Shown: positions 16,984 through 26,441, counted from the stretch's first letter. The stretch: 49,819 nucleotides of DNA from Paraglaciecola hydrolytica (GCF_001565895.1 NZ_LSNE01000002.1:210513-260331), one strand, 5' to 3'. Notes: generated by a model from the sequence alone, not told the origin. Program-made: numbers and translations.

Positions 16984-18635
16984 CTTATATCCATTATTTT
17001 TTCGAGTTCTAAGGCCAGCAGGTTGAATTTTTGCCGATGTTTATCGAGCATAGTCATGTTTTGTAATAGACGGTATGTTTTTTTACTCGAATTCACTAAG
17101 GCTGGATCGTGTTTAGCGGTTTTTTGCAATAAACGTAAGCTGCACTGTAATAGGTTTAAGATGATGCCAATATTAACCGGTGCTGATTTTTGCGCCTCAC
17201 TGAATGCGCTAAAAGCCGCGGCAAATTTTCCTTCAGAATAGAAGTTAATACCTTGTTGATTGTATTTAAAAAAATGTTCCTGTTGCAGATTATTTCTGCC
17301 TGTGGCATCAGCCAATAACGCTAGGGTATTACAGTCAGATAATTTACCGCTGGCAAGCAGTGCTTCCGTTATGAGCTGAGCATCTTCAAATTCGCCCAAA
17401 TCAAGCAGAGCGGTAATTCCGTCTGGTGCTAAGGGTAGGGGGAAATCAGAGAATTTTGCGGCAACACTATTCTGTGCTTGTGTCATGGCTTGTTTGGATT
17501 GAAATAATTTGCCATTTTGACTATGAATACGCGCTTTTATGAGTTCTTCAAATATATCGAAATCAAATTCATCCTGAATATAAACATTCTCGTTATGGCG
17601 ATAACGTTGTAGGGCGTACAAAGCCTCCTGTTGAAAACGACCTTTGACTTTGTTATCACTGGTGTGCTGAGCGACTTCCAAATAGCTTCTGACATGGGCG
17701 CATAAGTAACTCAGGTTGCGGTATACCGATTTTTTTGAACATTCCCAAATATTTTGCGTTAAACCGATGATTTTTTCATAATTTTCATTTTTACGTGCAT
17801 AAGTACAAGCTTTAAACAGTCGTTCGATGGAAAAAGGCGACAGTCTGAGCGCGGTATCAATGGCAATTTCTGCCTCGGCAATCTTCCCCAGTTCAAACCA
17901 GCTCTGTGCAATAATGTCATGAGCTTCTATTAATAGATTATTTTTTCGCAAAGCATGGTTAGCGAGCTCAATGGCTATCTCATAATTTTTCAGTAACATC
18001 TCGGTTTGCGCTTTTGAAACGCCTAACCAGGTCCGTTTGTGATCTTCACTGTAGCTGTTTAACCATTTTTGAGCTTCGGTGAACTGAGTGGTTGTCCAGT
18101 ATAATTCGGCCAATAAACGGCCCACTAACTCTTTATAGCGATTATCGGCTTGAATAACCTGCTTGCAGACTTCGATCGCCATAGGGAAGTCTTTAGCATA
18201 AATGTGTTTATATATGGGGGCTAAAGCCAGTTTACGTGCATGGGCTTTTTCTAAACGTAAAATTAATTGTGCTTGTGAAAATGGTTTAACAACATACTCG
18301 TCGGGCTGTTTTTCTAAGCTGCCTAACACGGTAGGGCGCTGAGAATCTGCACTCACCAGCACAAATACCGTGGTCGGCTTTAATAATGATGTTTCTCTGA
18401 GCTCTTCTAAAAATTCGAAACCATTTTTTCTATTAGACCCTAAGTGTAAATCGCAAATAATAAAATCAAATTTCTCTTTGCGACAGCTGGCTAATGCGAC
18501 TTCACAACTTTTTGCAGTGACAATAGAATTGGCTTGGGCGCCAGCACTGTTCAGTACACTTTTTAGTAAAGCCAAAAAGGGCTTTTGATCATCAACAATG
18601 AGAATACGTTGCTTAGAAAAGTCAATTTTATTCAC
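16980..18635 (-). CDS. Response regulator receiver fused to TPR repeats
   Basis: 551 residues. Residues 1-125 form a CheY-like receiver with D15/D16, phospho-acceptor D62 in FIICDLHLG and the lysine of YVVKPFS. From about residue 140 to the end the protein is helical with several TPR-like units, for example ELVGRLLAELYWTTTQFTEAQKW and EAHDIIAQSWFELGKIAEAE. There is no DNA-binding or enzymatic output domain, so output is probably by protein contact. No kinase gene is adjacent. The start is GTG at 18635 with no convincing ribosome-binding site, so it is less certain. It overlaps the small lipoprotein gene. Confidence 0.85.
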   Translation of the reverse strand: MNKIDFSKQRILIVDDQKPFLALLKSVLNSAGAQANSIVTAKSCEVALASCRKEKFDFIICDLHLGSNRKNGFEFLEELRETSLLKPTTVFVLVSADSQRPTVLGSLEKQPDEYVVKPFSQAQLILRLEKAHARKLALAPIYKHIYAKDFPMAIEVCKQVIQADNRYKELVGRLLAELYWTTTQFTEAQKWLNSYSEDHKRTWLGVSKAQTEMLLKNYEIAIELANHALRKNNLLIEAHDIIAQSWFELGKIAEAEIAIDTALRLSPFSIERLFKACTYARKNENYEKIIGLTQNIWECSKKSVYRNLSYLCAHVRSYLEVAQHTSDNKVKGRFQQEALYALQRYRHNENVYIQDEFDFDIFEELIKARIHSQNGKLFQSKQAMTQAQNSVAAKFSDFPLPLAPDGITALLDLGEFEDAQLITEALLASGKLSDCNTLALLADATGRNNLQQEHFFKYNQQGINFYSEGKFAAAFSAFSEAQKSAPVNIGIILNLLQCSLRLLQKTAKHDPALVNSSKKTYRLLQNMTMLDKHRQKFNLLALELEKIMDIR

Positions 18636-18778
18636 TGGAGGGGGTGTTTCCGTGTATCGCTGTTGGGCAAGTAGTACAAATTAAGCCAGTTAATGTCATG
18701 GTAATCAAGGCGTGTTTAAATGATTAACATATCCAACAACATTAGAATTGCACGGCGACGGCAAATGAATGAGATCCC

Positions 18779-18973
18779 ATGAGCTTAGATCACAAAGTAC
18801 TAAGCTATTTACAAATCTCGGAGAATGAGTGCAACCACCTATCGCGCAGATCAAAGATGGGGGATATAGATAATTATTTGAAGGTTTTTTACGAACCAAG
18901 GCAAAGCGATTTGTATCATTACGTTTCGCTGGGTAGACTGTTAAAAAATCTAGTGAGTATTACATTTGATTGA
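18779..18973 (+). CDS. Possible 64-residue protein ahead of ubiF (uncertain)
   Basis: A 64-residue frame starting at an ATG with a weak GAG upstream. Its stop overlaps the TTG start of ubiF by eight bases, an arrangement often seen with translational coupling. The product is hydrophilic (NECNHLSRRSKMGDIDNYLK) and matches no family I know. There is no signal peptide or helix. It could instead be untranslated leader of ubiF. The rest of the gap from 18636 to 18778 shows nothing I can support. Confidence 0.35.
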   Translation: MSLDHKVLSYLQISENECNHLSRRSKMGDIDNYLKVFYEPRQSDLYHYVSLGRLLKNLVSITFD

Positions 18974-20144
18974 TGTTTGCATAGTCGGTGGTGGCATGGT
19001 GGGCTCTGCCTGTGCCCTAGGTCTGGCGAGGCTTGGTTTATCGGTGACGCTGATAGAACATCAGCAACCCCAGGCCTTCGCTCGAGAGCAAAAACCTGAT
19101 CTGAGAGTTTCTGCACTTAATTTAAACACTGAACAATTTTTTCAGAGTCTAGAGGTTTGGCAAGATATTAAGGACATGCGCAGCTGTACCTATAAACGTT
19201 TGTCTGTGTGGGAAAATAAAGGCTTTCGTACTGATTTTGATAGTGCCGCTATTAAGCAAAGTCATCTTGGGCATATTGTTGAAAACCGCGTTATTCAACT
19301 GGCCTTACATCAAGCTTTTTCAAAGTACAGTAATCTACGCTGTGTCTTTGCACAAAACATCCAAAAAATTGAGCAGCAAGGCCATGTCAGCATTACGCTG
19401 CAGAGTGGCGAGAATATTTGTGCGCGAGTATTGATTGGTGCTGATGGCCTTAATTCTGTGGTACGCCAAGCGGCTAATATTGGTGTGCAAGGTTGGCAAT
19501 ACAGTCAGCAAGCACTGGGGATTACTATCGAAACCAAGGCACCTCAACAAGATATTACGTGGCAACAATTTACCCCGCAGGGGCCGCTGGCCTTTTTACC
19601 CTTGTTTGATCGTTATGCCTCGTTAGTCTGGTACAACCATTCGCAGCAGATTGATAGATTAAAAAAACTAACAAAACATCAATTAAAACAAGAGATTATT
19701 CGCTATTTCCCAAATGAACTTGTCGATTTTGACGTGTTACAGTGGGCTAACTTCCCACTGACGAGAATGCACGCTAATCAGTATTGTAAAGGCAATATTG
19801 TATTACTTGGTGATGCGGCCCATAGTATTAATCCTCTGGCTGGGCAGGGAGTTAATTTGGGTTTTAAAGATGTACAGGTTTTATTAGAGGTTTTTGCTAA
19901 TAATCAACATAGGTTTCAGCCTATTGGTTCAGTGGCCAATAATGACAGTATGTGGTTAATGGATTATGAAAAACTCAGGCGTCGCGATAATTTGCTGATG
20001 ATGAGTGCCATGGATATTTTATATGCGGGTTTTGGCAATAATATTGCGCCACTAAGATTGTTACGTAATGTAGGACTTAAATTGGCCAACCATGCTGGTT
20101 TTCTTAAAACACGAGCTTTGCAATATGCTGTTGGTATTAAGTAG
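18966..20144 (+). CDS. ubiF: 2-octaprenyl-3-methyl-6-methoxy-1,4-benzoquinol hydroxylase
   Basis: 392 residues of the UbiH/UbiF/VisC FAD monooxygenase family, acting in aerobic ubiquinone synthesis at the inner membrane face. An N-terminal GGGMVGSACALGLARLG dinucleotide fold is followed by VLIGADGLNSVVRQAA, and the C-terminal FAD motif is GDAAHSINPLAGQGVNLGF. Stretches such as TWQQFTPQGPLAFLPLFD and MDILYAGFGNNIAPLR closely follow E. coli UbiF, more than UbiH or UbiI. The only possible start is TTG at 18966, since an in-frame TGA lies 12 bases upstream and the FAD fold begins at once. Confidence 0.87.
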   Translation: MIDVCIVGGGMVGSACALGLARLGLSVTLIEHQQPQAFAREQKPDLRVSALNLNTEQFFQSLEVWQDIKDMRSCTYKRLSVWENKGFRTDFDSAAIKQSHLGHIVENRVIQLALHQAFSKYSNLRCVFAQNIQKIEQQGHVSITLQSGENICARVLIGADGLNSVVRQAANIGVQGWQYSQQALGITIETKAPQQDITWQQFTPQGPLAFLPLFDRYASLVWYNHSQQIDRLKKLTKHQLKQEIIRYFPNELVDFDVLQWANFPLTRMHANQYCKGNIVLLGDAAHSINPLAGQGVNLGFKDVQVLLEVFANNQHRFQPIGSVANNDSMWLMDYEKLRRRDNLLMMSAMDILYAGFGNNIAPLRLLRNVGLKLANHAGFLKTRALQYAVGIK

Positions 20145-20197
20145 CGTAGGTGAAACTAACAATGACATTAAACAAATAGAAGGTTAAACATTAAATC

Positions 20198-22027
20198 ATG
20201 AAAATAAAATCTACTCTGCCTTTGTTAGTATCACTATTGTGCGTAGCTTGTTCACCAGAATCTGAGCAGGTTATTGCCAATCAACATTTAAGCGCAGTAG
20301 TTGACAAAAGCACGGTGACTTTTGTCGAACAGCAACCGACCTTATCTACCATGTTAGCTATTGAGCCAGCAAAAGCAGGTGGCACTTATAATGATCGTTT
20401 GCCTAATTATTCCATCGCCAGCATGCAAAACCTACAGAGTGAAATGCGCTATGGGGCCATTGCACTACATAAAATCGACGACAAATTATTAAGCAAAGAT
20501 AATGTACTACATAAAAAAGTTGTCACCGAAATTCTTAATTATTACGCTGGTGACGCTGACTTTGGCGCTGGCTACATCGACACTTGGGCAGGTCATTTAC
20601 CCTATATTATCAATCAAATTTCAGGCCCTCTTATTGATGTGCCTAAAGTCATGCAAGAACAACAAGCAGTTGTTAATCAGCAGGATGCACGGGACTACCT
20701 AGCACGTTTATCTAATTTTGATGGTTTTGTGGTTAATGTTCTCAACAAGTACCAAGATGATCTGAAAAGCGGCGTAGTACTTCCGAAAAATCTCCATGTT
20801 AAAACCTTGGCCTTTTTTGATAGCTTTCTGGCCGCCGCGCCAGCAGAACACGGCTTAGTCACCAGTTTTAAACGTAAATTACAAGATTCAAACATCGATG
20901 AAGCAACTCAGCAAACTATGCTAAATAAAGCAGTCGAGCTGGTAGAGAGCATGGTTTATCCCGCTTATCAAAGGGCTAGAGCTACTGTGGTAGCTAGTGA
21001 AACAGTTGCCTCAACCGATGATGGTATCTGGGCTCAAGTCGGTGGCGAAAAGTTTTATTTACATGCCATTCAATATTTAGGTGATTCAACACTTAGTGCT
21101 GATGCTATCCATGAACTCGGATTAAGTGAAGTTGAGCGTATTAGCCAAGAAATGGATAGCATATTAAAAGCCAATGGTTTTAATGAAGGCAGTGTCGGCG
21201 AGCGTATGGTTGCTTTAGCAAAAGAGCCACAGTTTTTATATGCCGATTCTGATGAGGGTCGACAAGTATTATTGGCTGATCTAAATCTACAAGTTAAAGC
21301 CGTCATGGCAAAAGCACCACAGTTTTACCACACAATTCCCACTCAGCAAGTAGAAGTTAAACGTATCCCGCAAGTATCTGAAGCGGGTGAGGCTGGTGGT
21401 TTTTATTCCCCTCCTTCTTTGGATGGTAAACGCAGCGGTATTTATTGGATCAATCTGCGTGACATGAATGCGGTACCCAAATTTTCCTTAAAAACGCTGA
21501 CTTATCACGAAGCCGTACCAGGTCATCATTTCCAGATTGCCATTAACATGGCCCAGCAAGATATTGGTTTATTACGTCAAAACGCGCCTTTTAATGCTTA
21601 CGTTGAAGGTTGGGCTTTATATTCAGAATTGATCGCCAAAGAAATGGGGATGTACGATAACGATCCCATTGGTGATTTAGGCCGTTTACAAGCAGAATTA
21701 TATCGAGCTGTGCGTTTAGTGGTAGATACTGGGCTACATCGTAAAAAATGGAGCCGCGAGCAAGCTATAGCGTATTTTCATACTACTACCGGCACATCAA
21801 TGACTGATGTCGTTGCGGAAGTGGAGCGTTATATGGCATGGCCGGGACAAGCCTTGGGTTATAAGTTGGGCATGTTACAATTTGTAGAGCTACGTAAACT
21901 AGCGCAAAACGAGCTTGCCGATAAATTTGACATTAAAACCTTTCACGATGTGTTGCTGTTGCCGGGTGCTAGACCCATGTCTATCGTTAGGTCAGATGTC
22001 ATGGCGTGGATTGCGTCTCAGAAATAA
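20198..22027 (+). CDS. DUF885-family lipoprotein, putative metallopeptidase
   Basis: 609 residues. The signal peptide ends in a lipobox-like CVAC, so the protein is probably a lipoprotein facing the periplasm. The DUF885 signature includes GGFYSPPSLDGKRSGIYW and the histidine motif H437-E-A-V-P-G-H443-H444. This HExxxxHH pattern is common to the family and suggests a metal-dependent hydrolase. A conserved YVEGWALYSE segment follows. No substrate has been established from this sequence. It follows ubiF by 53 bp and precedes a tiny membrane-protein gene. Confidence 0.85.
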   Translation: MKIKSTLPLLVSLLCVACSPESEQVIANQHLSAVVDKSTVTFVEQQPTLSTMLAIEPAKAGGTYNDRLPNYSIASMQNLQSEMRYGAIALHKIDDKLLSKDNVLHKKVVTEILNYYAGDADFGAGYIDTWAGHLPYIINQISGPLIDVPKVMQEQQAVVNQQDARDYLARLSNFDGFVVNVLNKYQDDLKSGVVLPKNLHVKTLAFFDSFLAAAPAEHGLVTSFKRKLQDSNIDEATQQTMLNKAVELVESMVYPAYQRARATVVASETVASTDDGIWAQVGGEKFYLHAIQYLGDSTLSADAIHELGLSEVERISQEMDSILKANGFNEGSVGERMVALAKEPQFLYADSDEGRQVLLADLNLQVKAVMAKAPQFYHTIPTQQVEVKRIPQVSEAGEAGGFYSPPSLDGKRSGIYWINLRDMNAVPKFSLKTLTYHEAVPGHHFQIAINMAQQDIGLLRQNAPFNAYVEGWALYSELIAKEMGMYDNDPIGDLGRLQAELYRAVRLVVDTGLHRKKWSREQAIAYFHTTTGTSMTDVVAEVERYMAWPGQALGYKLGMLQFVELRKLAQNELADKFDIKTFHDVLLLPGARPMSIVRSDVMAWIASQK

Positions 22028-22044
22028 TTTAACCAAGGAAAGAT

Positions 22045-22221
22045 ATGACAGTTGTTATTATTCTGGCTGTTTTATTAGTTGCACTACTTGTTGTAGTGCC
22101 TTTACTGGAACGCTCTAATTTCAAAATGTCCGACGGGCAAATGAATAAGTGGGCGCGCTGGATATTGCCATTGGCGATTGTTCTGGCATTAGTACAATTA
22201 TTTCGCCACTTGCTTAGTTGA
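22045..22221 (+). CDS. 58-residue two-helix membrane protein
   Basis: This frame starts at an ATG with a good AAGGAAAG ribosome-binding site, 17 bp after the DUF885 gene, and ends at a TGA. The first helix is MTVVIILAVLLVALLVVVPL. A charged loop with KMSDGQMNKWARW follows, and the second helix is ILPLAIVLALVQLF. The spacing suggests co-transcription with DUF885. I do not recognise a family. Its short length means it can be missed by default gene-length cut-offs. Confidence 0.7.
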   Translation: MTVVIILAVLLVALLVVVPLLERSNFKMSDGQMNKWARWILPLAIVLALVQLFRHLLS

Positions 22222-22275
22222 TGTTATATCTACATTAAGCGAAGCAAAGTTTGGCGTTTGACTAAGGGGCTCTAA

Positions 22276-23343
22276 ATGACAAATAAAGTGGTTCGTATAA
22301 TCCAAAATGGCGCACAGTTTATCGTGTTGTTACTGATATTAATGAGTACTCAAGCTTGGTCAACGTCTGAAAAACGCAAAATCATCATAGATTGTGATGC
22401 TGGTTTTGATGATGTCTTGGCATTGACTCTGGCATTGCAGTATCCGGGTTTTGAAGTCCTAGGTATTACCACGACTAATAACCATCCAGAGTCTGACCAT
22501 GCTACGCAAGTTGCTTTGCGCATTGTTGAATTATCCGGCCAAACCATACCTGTGTACAAAGGAGCGGCAAAACCCCTAGTGGTGGAGAGCACTACATTAT
22601 CTGGATTTAGCCCCTTAGCTAATACTCAGCACTTGAAATCCTCTGAACAAGCACAAGACATACCTGCGGCGCAGTATTTGGTAGAAACAGCCCACGCTTA
22701 TCCGGGGCAAATTACTGTAGTAGCAATTGGCCGTTTAACTAATTTAGCCCAAGCGATTAAGCAAGATCCAAATTTTGCTAAAAATATCCAGCAAGTAATA
22801 CTAACTGGCGGCAGCCTTTATACCCCAGGCAATGTGAGTCCTGTCGCCGAGGCCAATATGGCGGGTGATCCTCATGCTGCTGATATCGTGTTTACGGCAC
22901 CTTGGCTAGTCACTATGGTTGGACTGGACGTCATCAATAAAGTGAATATTGACGACAAAATGCTGACCAGAGTGAAGGCCCGTAATCAACGTTTTGGTGA
23001 ATACGTTTATGCACTTACGCGCAATTACGCTGATTTTCAGCAACAGCCCTTGTCAGTTGGTCGTTTTTTTGCACAAGATCCAGCGGCATTTGTTTATTTA
23101 ATTGAGCCTGCGCTTTTTCAACTTAAGCAGGGGCCAGTGCGAGTCGTCTTAGATGGTATCGCTATTGGTCAAACTATTATGGCAGCCAATGATGCTCAAT
23201 ATGCAATGCCAGCGTGGAAAAATCAGCCCATGGTCACTGCTGCGATAGGTGTAGATAAAATTCGATTTGAACGTAACCTAGAAACTTTGCTGTTGGGTGA
23301 GTGGCCGCCTTTGACAGATATGCGCCGCAGTAAAGCAAAATGA
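22276..23343 (+). CDS. Secreted nucleoside hydrolase (IUNH family) with altered catalytic motif
   Basis: 355 residues. An N-terminal signal peptide (FIVLLLILMSTQAWS) implies periplasmic location, unlike cytoplasmic E. coli RihABC. The calcium-binding DxDxxxDD motif is D39-C-D41-A-G-F-D45-D46, and E192-A-N194-M-A-G-D198-P199 matches the ribose-binding motif. The usual C-terminal HDP motif reads Q267-D268-P269, so the histidine that normally protonates the leaving base is replaced by glutamine. It probably releases ribose from nucleosides, but base specificity or activity may differ. Confidence 0.85.
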   Translation: MTNKVVRIIQNGAQFIVLLLILMSTQAWSTSEKRKIIIDCDAGFDDVLALTLALQYPGFEVLGITTTNNHPESDHATQVALRIVELSGQTIPVYKGAAKPLVVESTTLSGFSPLANTQHLKSSEQAQDIPAAQYLVETAHAYPGQITVVAIGRLTNLAQAIKQDPNFAKNIQQVILTGGSLYTPGNVSPVAEANMAGDPHAADIVFTAPWLVTMVGLDVINKVNIDDKMLTRVKARNQRFGEYVYALTRNYADFQQQPLSVGRFFAQDPAAFVYLIEPALFQLKQGPVRVVLDGIAIGQTIMAANDAQYAMPAWKNQPMVTAAIGVDKIRFERNLETLLLGEWPPLTDMRRSKAK

Positions 23344-23415
23344 TAGATAAACTTAACTTCAAGGGCGATGAATAGGGTACTATGCCGCTTTTTAGCATGG
23401 TAACAGGTTAAGTTT

Positions 23416-24438
23416 ATGGCAGTTCATTGGTATCCAGGGCATATGCACAAGGCCCAAAAAGAGATTAAAGAGGCTTTGCCTCAAGTCGACCTACTAATTG
23501 AAGTATTAGATGCCCGTATCCCTTATTCCAGTGAAAACCCTGCTATAGCACAAATGCGTGGCGACAAACCCTGTATCAAAGTCATGACCAAAACCGACCT
23601 AGCGGACCCTGAAGTCACGGCTCGTTGGCAAGCCCATTTTGAGCAGGATAGGGGAGTAAAAACCTTTGCCACCACCACTCAAGATCCTGCTAATATCAAA
23701 CAGTTATTGTCCCTTGTACGCCAAATGTTGCCTGAGAAAGACGCCAGTATAAAAGCGATACACACCATGATTGTGGGTATCCCTAATGTGGGTAAGTCTA
23801 CTTTAATCAATATACTGGCCGATAGGATCATTGCTAAAACGGGTAATGAAGCGGCGGTAACTAAAAATCAGCAACGCATTGGCTTGGGCAACGGTATTAC
23901 CTTGTTTGATACCCCAGGTATTTTGTGGCCTAAGCTTGAAAATCCAAATAGTGGTTATCGTTTAGCGGCCTGTGGCTCGATAAAAGATACCGCGATGGAA
24001 TACGACGATGTGGGCTTTTTTACCGCTGACTATCTGATTAAAGCTTATCCTGACTATCTTAAAGAGCGGTTTCAGTTAAAAGACATACCTGACACCGAAA
24101 TTGAATTTTTAGAATTGGCAGCAGCACGCCGCGGTGCTTTAATGGCTGGTGGTCGAGTAAACCTGCACAAAATCTGTGAAGTTTTAATCAACGAATTCCG
24201 CTCCGCTAAAATTGGTCGCATCAGCCTTGAAACACCAGATATGATCGCTCAAGAAGAAATCCTCATGGCCGAAGCGATCGCTAAAAAAGCCGCTGATAAA
24301 GTCAAACGTAAAGAGCAATTCAAAACCGGCTCGCTCACTCCAGATAAACGTGACCGCAAAGAAAAACGTGAACAAGATAGGCGTGAAATGTCGGCTAGGA
24401 TGAAAGCGGATAATGCTCGCAAGAAAAACACTAAATAA
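23416..24438 (+). CDS. ylqF: YlqF/RbgA-type circularly permuted GTPase
   Basis: 340 residues. The G-motifs occur in permuted order: G4 as MTKTDLAD near residue 57, then G1 as GIPNVGKS at 121-128, then G3 as DTPGIL. The first residues (MAVHWYPGHMHKAQKEI) are typical of the YlqF/RbgA family, which matures the large ribosomal subunit. The C-terminal tail after residue 290 is highly basic (KRKEQFKTGSLTPDKRDRK), suited to rRNA binding. It is cytoplasmic and apparently transcribed alone. Confidence 0.9.
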   Translation: MAVHWYPGHMHKAQKEIKEALPQVDLLIEVLDARIPYSSENPAIAQMRGDKPCIKVMTKTDLADPEVTARWQAHFEQDRGVKTFATTTQDPANIKQLLSLVRQMLPEKDASIKAIHTMIVGIPNVGKSTLINILADRIIAKTGNEAAVTKNQQRIGLGNGITLFDTPGILWPKLENPNSGYRLAACGSIKDTAMEYDDVGFFTADYLIKAYPDYLKERFQLKDIPDTEIEFLELAAARRGALMAGGRVNLHKICEVLINEFRSAKIGRISLETPDMIAQEEILMAEAIAKKAADKVKRKEQFKTGSLTPDKRDRKEKREQDRREMSARMKADNARKKNTK

Positions 24439-24622
24439 AGGCTAGATAAAAGCTGCTAGTAAAAACGAAATAATCACGGAAAACGGCTGTGTAAGTTGGA
24501 ATTATCCCTGCTAAAAGACTAGATTAACTTTCTGTGATATTTTCTGCTAATGTTGGGCTAGTTAAAACTCCGCTAGCTTTTAGTACATTTTTATAGGAGT
24601 TATTAATAAAAAGGACTTACCC

Positions 24623-24871
24623 ATGAAAGATGTGTTTTTTTTCGATTCAATGTTAACCCCTAAAATTATCACCTTTGTTTATTGGCTTATGCTTTTAGGC
24701 TCGTTAATTTCGGGCTTAGCTTCTATGTTCTCGCAGTATGGCGGCGGCTTTTTAGCTGGCTTAGCTATTATTGTTTTTGGTGCTATAGGTTCACGTATAT
24801 GGTGTGAACTATTAATTGTATTATTTAAAATTCACGAAAATCTACTAAAGATTGCCAACAAATCTGAGTGA
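24623..24871 (+). CDS. DUF4282 small membrane protein
   Basis: 82 residues with two membrane helices (FVYWLMLLGSLISGLASMF and LAGLAIIVFGAIGSRIWCEL) separated by a glycine-rich YGGGF. The segment RIWCELLIVLFKIHENLLKI is characteristic of DUF4282. No molecular role is known. The AAGGACTT ribosome-binding site sits well before the ATG. It converges on the AGCS symporter gene. Confidence 0.8.
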   Translation: MKDVFFFDSMLTPKIITFVYWLMLLGSLISGLASMFSQYGGGFLAGLAIIVFGAIGSRIWCELLIVLFKIHENLLKIANKSE

Positions 24872-24967
24872 AGCTGAATAGAACAGTGTTAAGCAGAATT
24901 GAGCAGAGCAAGTTGCGTTTCTTCTGCTTTGTCTTGTGCCAACCGTAGTTAAACACCTTAAGATTTT

Positions 24968-24989
24968 GGCTAGTATCTATTTACTAGCC
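24968..24989. terminator. Possible terminator hairpin between convergent genes
   Basis: GGCTAGTA and TACTAGCC form an 8-bp stem around a 6-base loop in the gap between the DUF4282 gene and the convergent AGCS gene. No clean T-run follows it on either strand, so efficiency is doubtful. Position is the main argument. Confidence 0.35.
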
Positions 24990-25016
24990 ACTATTTACTG
25001 CTGTTAAGTTGAGAGT

Positions 25017-26441
25017 TTAGTCCCAAATCCCATCTTCACTTTTACCTTGTATTTCGCAGTCACCGGCTTTGTATTCGATTTCCTTACCTTGTTTGCGTTT
25101 AGCAAAATAATCCTGACTAATGGAAACGATGGTAGGTGTCATCCACACTAGGGCGATAATATTAATCACTGTCATTAAACCTAGCGCCATATCTGCAGCT
25201 GCCCATACTTCAGGTAAGTTAGCCCGTGAACCCCAATATATCATCGCCAAGTAGCCCAAGGTATAAGCCGCCTTACCCAGTTTGTTATCAAGCTTAAACA
25301 TATGTAGGTTACTTTCACCGTAAGCGTAGTTTGCCACCACAGAGGTAAAAGCAAACAGGGTAATGGCAGCTGCAACAAAATCGCCACCTCCTGCTCCTAA
25401 ATGAGATGTCATAGCACTTTGGGTTAAACGGATACCTTCCATACCTTCGTTACTTGAACCACCAGCCAATAAGATGACAATGGCGCTACAAGTACACAAG
25501 ACCAAGGTATCGATAAACACCCCCAGCATTTGCACATAACCTTGAGAAACAGGGTGGTTGGGGTTGGGCGTAGCGCTTGCTGCGGCATGAGGCACGCTAC
25601 CAGAACCCGCCTCGTTAGAATACAAACCACGTTGCACACCATTTTTAAAGGCGGCGCCCATGGCTCCTGCGCCTGCTTCTTGTAAACCAAAGGCTGAATA
25701 AATAATATTAAGTAGCATGTCGGGCACCAGATCAATATTCATCACGGTGATAAAAATAGTGACAGCAACATATGTAAGGGCCATAAAAGGTACAACCCAT
25801 TCGGCAAAACGGGCGATGGCACGTAAACCACCAATAACAATGAGTCCAGCGACAAATATGATGGCTAAACCAGAATAATTAGTGGGGATGTCATAGGCGT
25901 TGTTAAGTGCGTCGGTTATGGTATTGGCTTGAACTGCACTGAAAATAAAACCATAACCTAAAAATAAACACAGCGAAAAGGCAATAGCTAACCAGCGTTT
26001 GTTTAATCCTTGTTGGATGTAATAAGCTGGACCTCCGCGATATTCACCGTTGGCATCTTTAACCTTATAAAGCTGGCCTAGCACACTTTCGGCAAAACCA
26101 GTGGCCATGCCTAAAATGGCAATCACCCACATCCAGAATATTGCGCCAGGTCCACCTAGTGATATGGCAACAGCCACACCGGCTAAGTTACCTGTGCCAA
26201 CTCGCGCTGATAAACTAGTACACAGGGCACCAAAGGAGCTGATCCCTGCTTTATCGCTTTTGGTACTGCCCTTCATGATGCTGAACATGTGTCCAAAATG
26301 GCGCAACTGCACAAAACCTAAACGGTAGGTAAACCATAGGCCGGCGGCCAACAGCATGAAGATCAGAACTTGGCCATTACCCCACAATACATTGTTGATG
26401 GCTGCTACTATGTCGTTGATCAAGTTGGTGCCTATAAGCAT
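25017..26441 (-). CDS. AGCS-family sodium:alanine/glycine symporter
   Basis: About 474 residues, a multi-helix inner-membrane protein of the alanine or glycine:cation symporter family. The signature SSFGALCTSLSARVGTGNLAG follows the second helix. GGPAYYIQQGL and GLYSNEAGSGSVPHAAASA later in the chain are also family hallmarks. It imports small neutral amino acids with Na+. The frame extends to a TTG at 26471, but the ATG at 26441 gives the usual N-terminus ahead of AAINNVLWGNG. Neither has a good ribosome-binding site. It stands alone, with repeats upstream. Confidence 0.9.
   Translation of the reverse strand: MLIGTNLINDIVAAINNVLWGNGQVLIFMLLAAGLWFTYRLGFVQLRHFGHMFSIMKGSTKSDKAGISSFGALCTSLSARVGTGNLAGVAVAISLGGPGAIFWMWVIAILGMATGFAESVLGQLYKVKDANGEYRGGPAYYIQQGLNKRWLAIAFSLCLFLGYGFIFSAVQANTITDALNNAYDIPTNYSGLAIIFVAGLIVIGGLRAIARFAEWVVPFMALTYVAVTIFITVMNIDLVPDMLLNIIYSAFGLQEAGAGAMGAAFKNGVQRGLYSNEAGSGSVPHAAASATPNPNHPVSQGYVQMLGVFIDTLVLCTCSAIVILLAGGSSNEGMEGIRLTQSAMTSHLGAGGGDFVAAAITLFAFTSVVANYAYGESNLHMFKLDNKLGKAAYTLGYLAMIYWGSRANLPEVWAAADMALGLMTVINIIALVWMTPTIVSISQDYFAKRKQGKEIEYKAGDCEIQGKSEDGIWD

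Noticed and set aside
18705-18899. Minus-strand 64-codon frame in the gap before the response regulator-TPR gene
   Set aside because: No ribosome-binding site, unlikely composition, and it opposes the frame that leads into ubiF.
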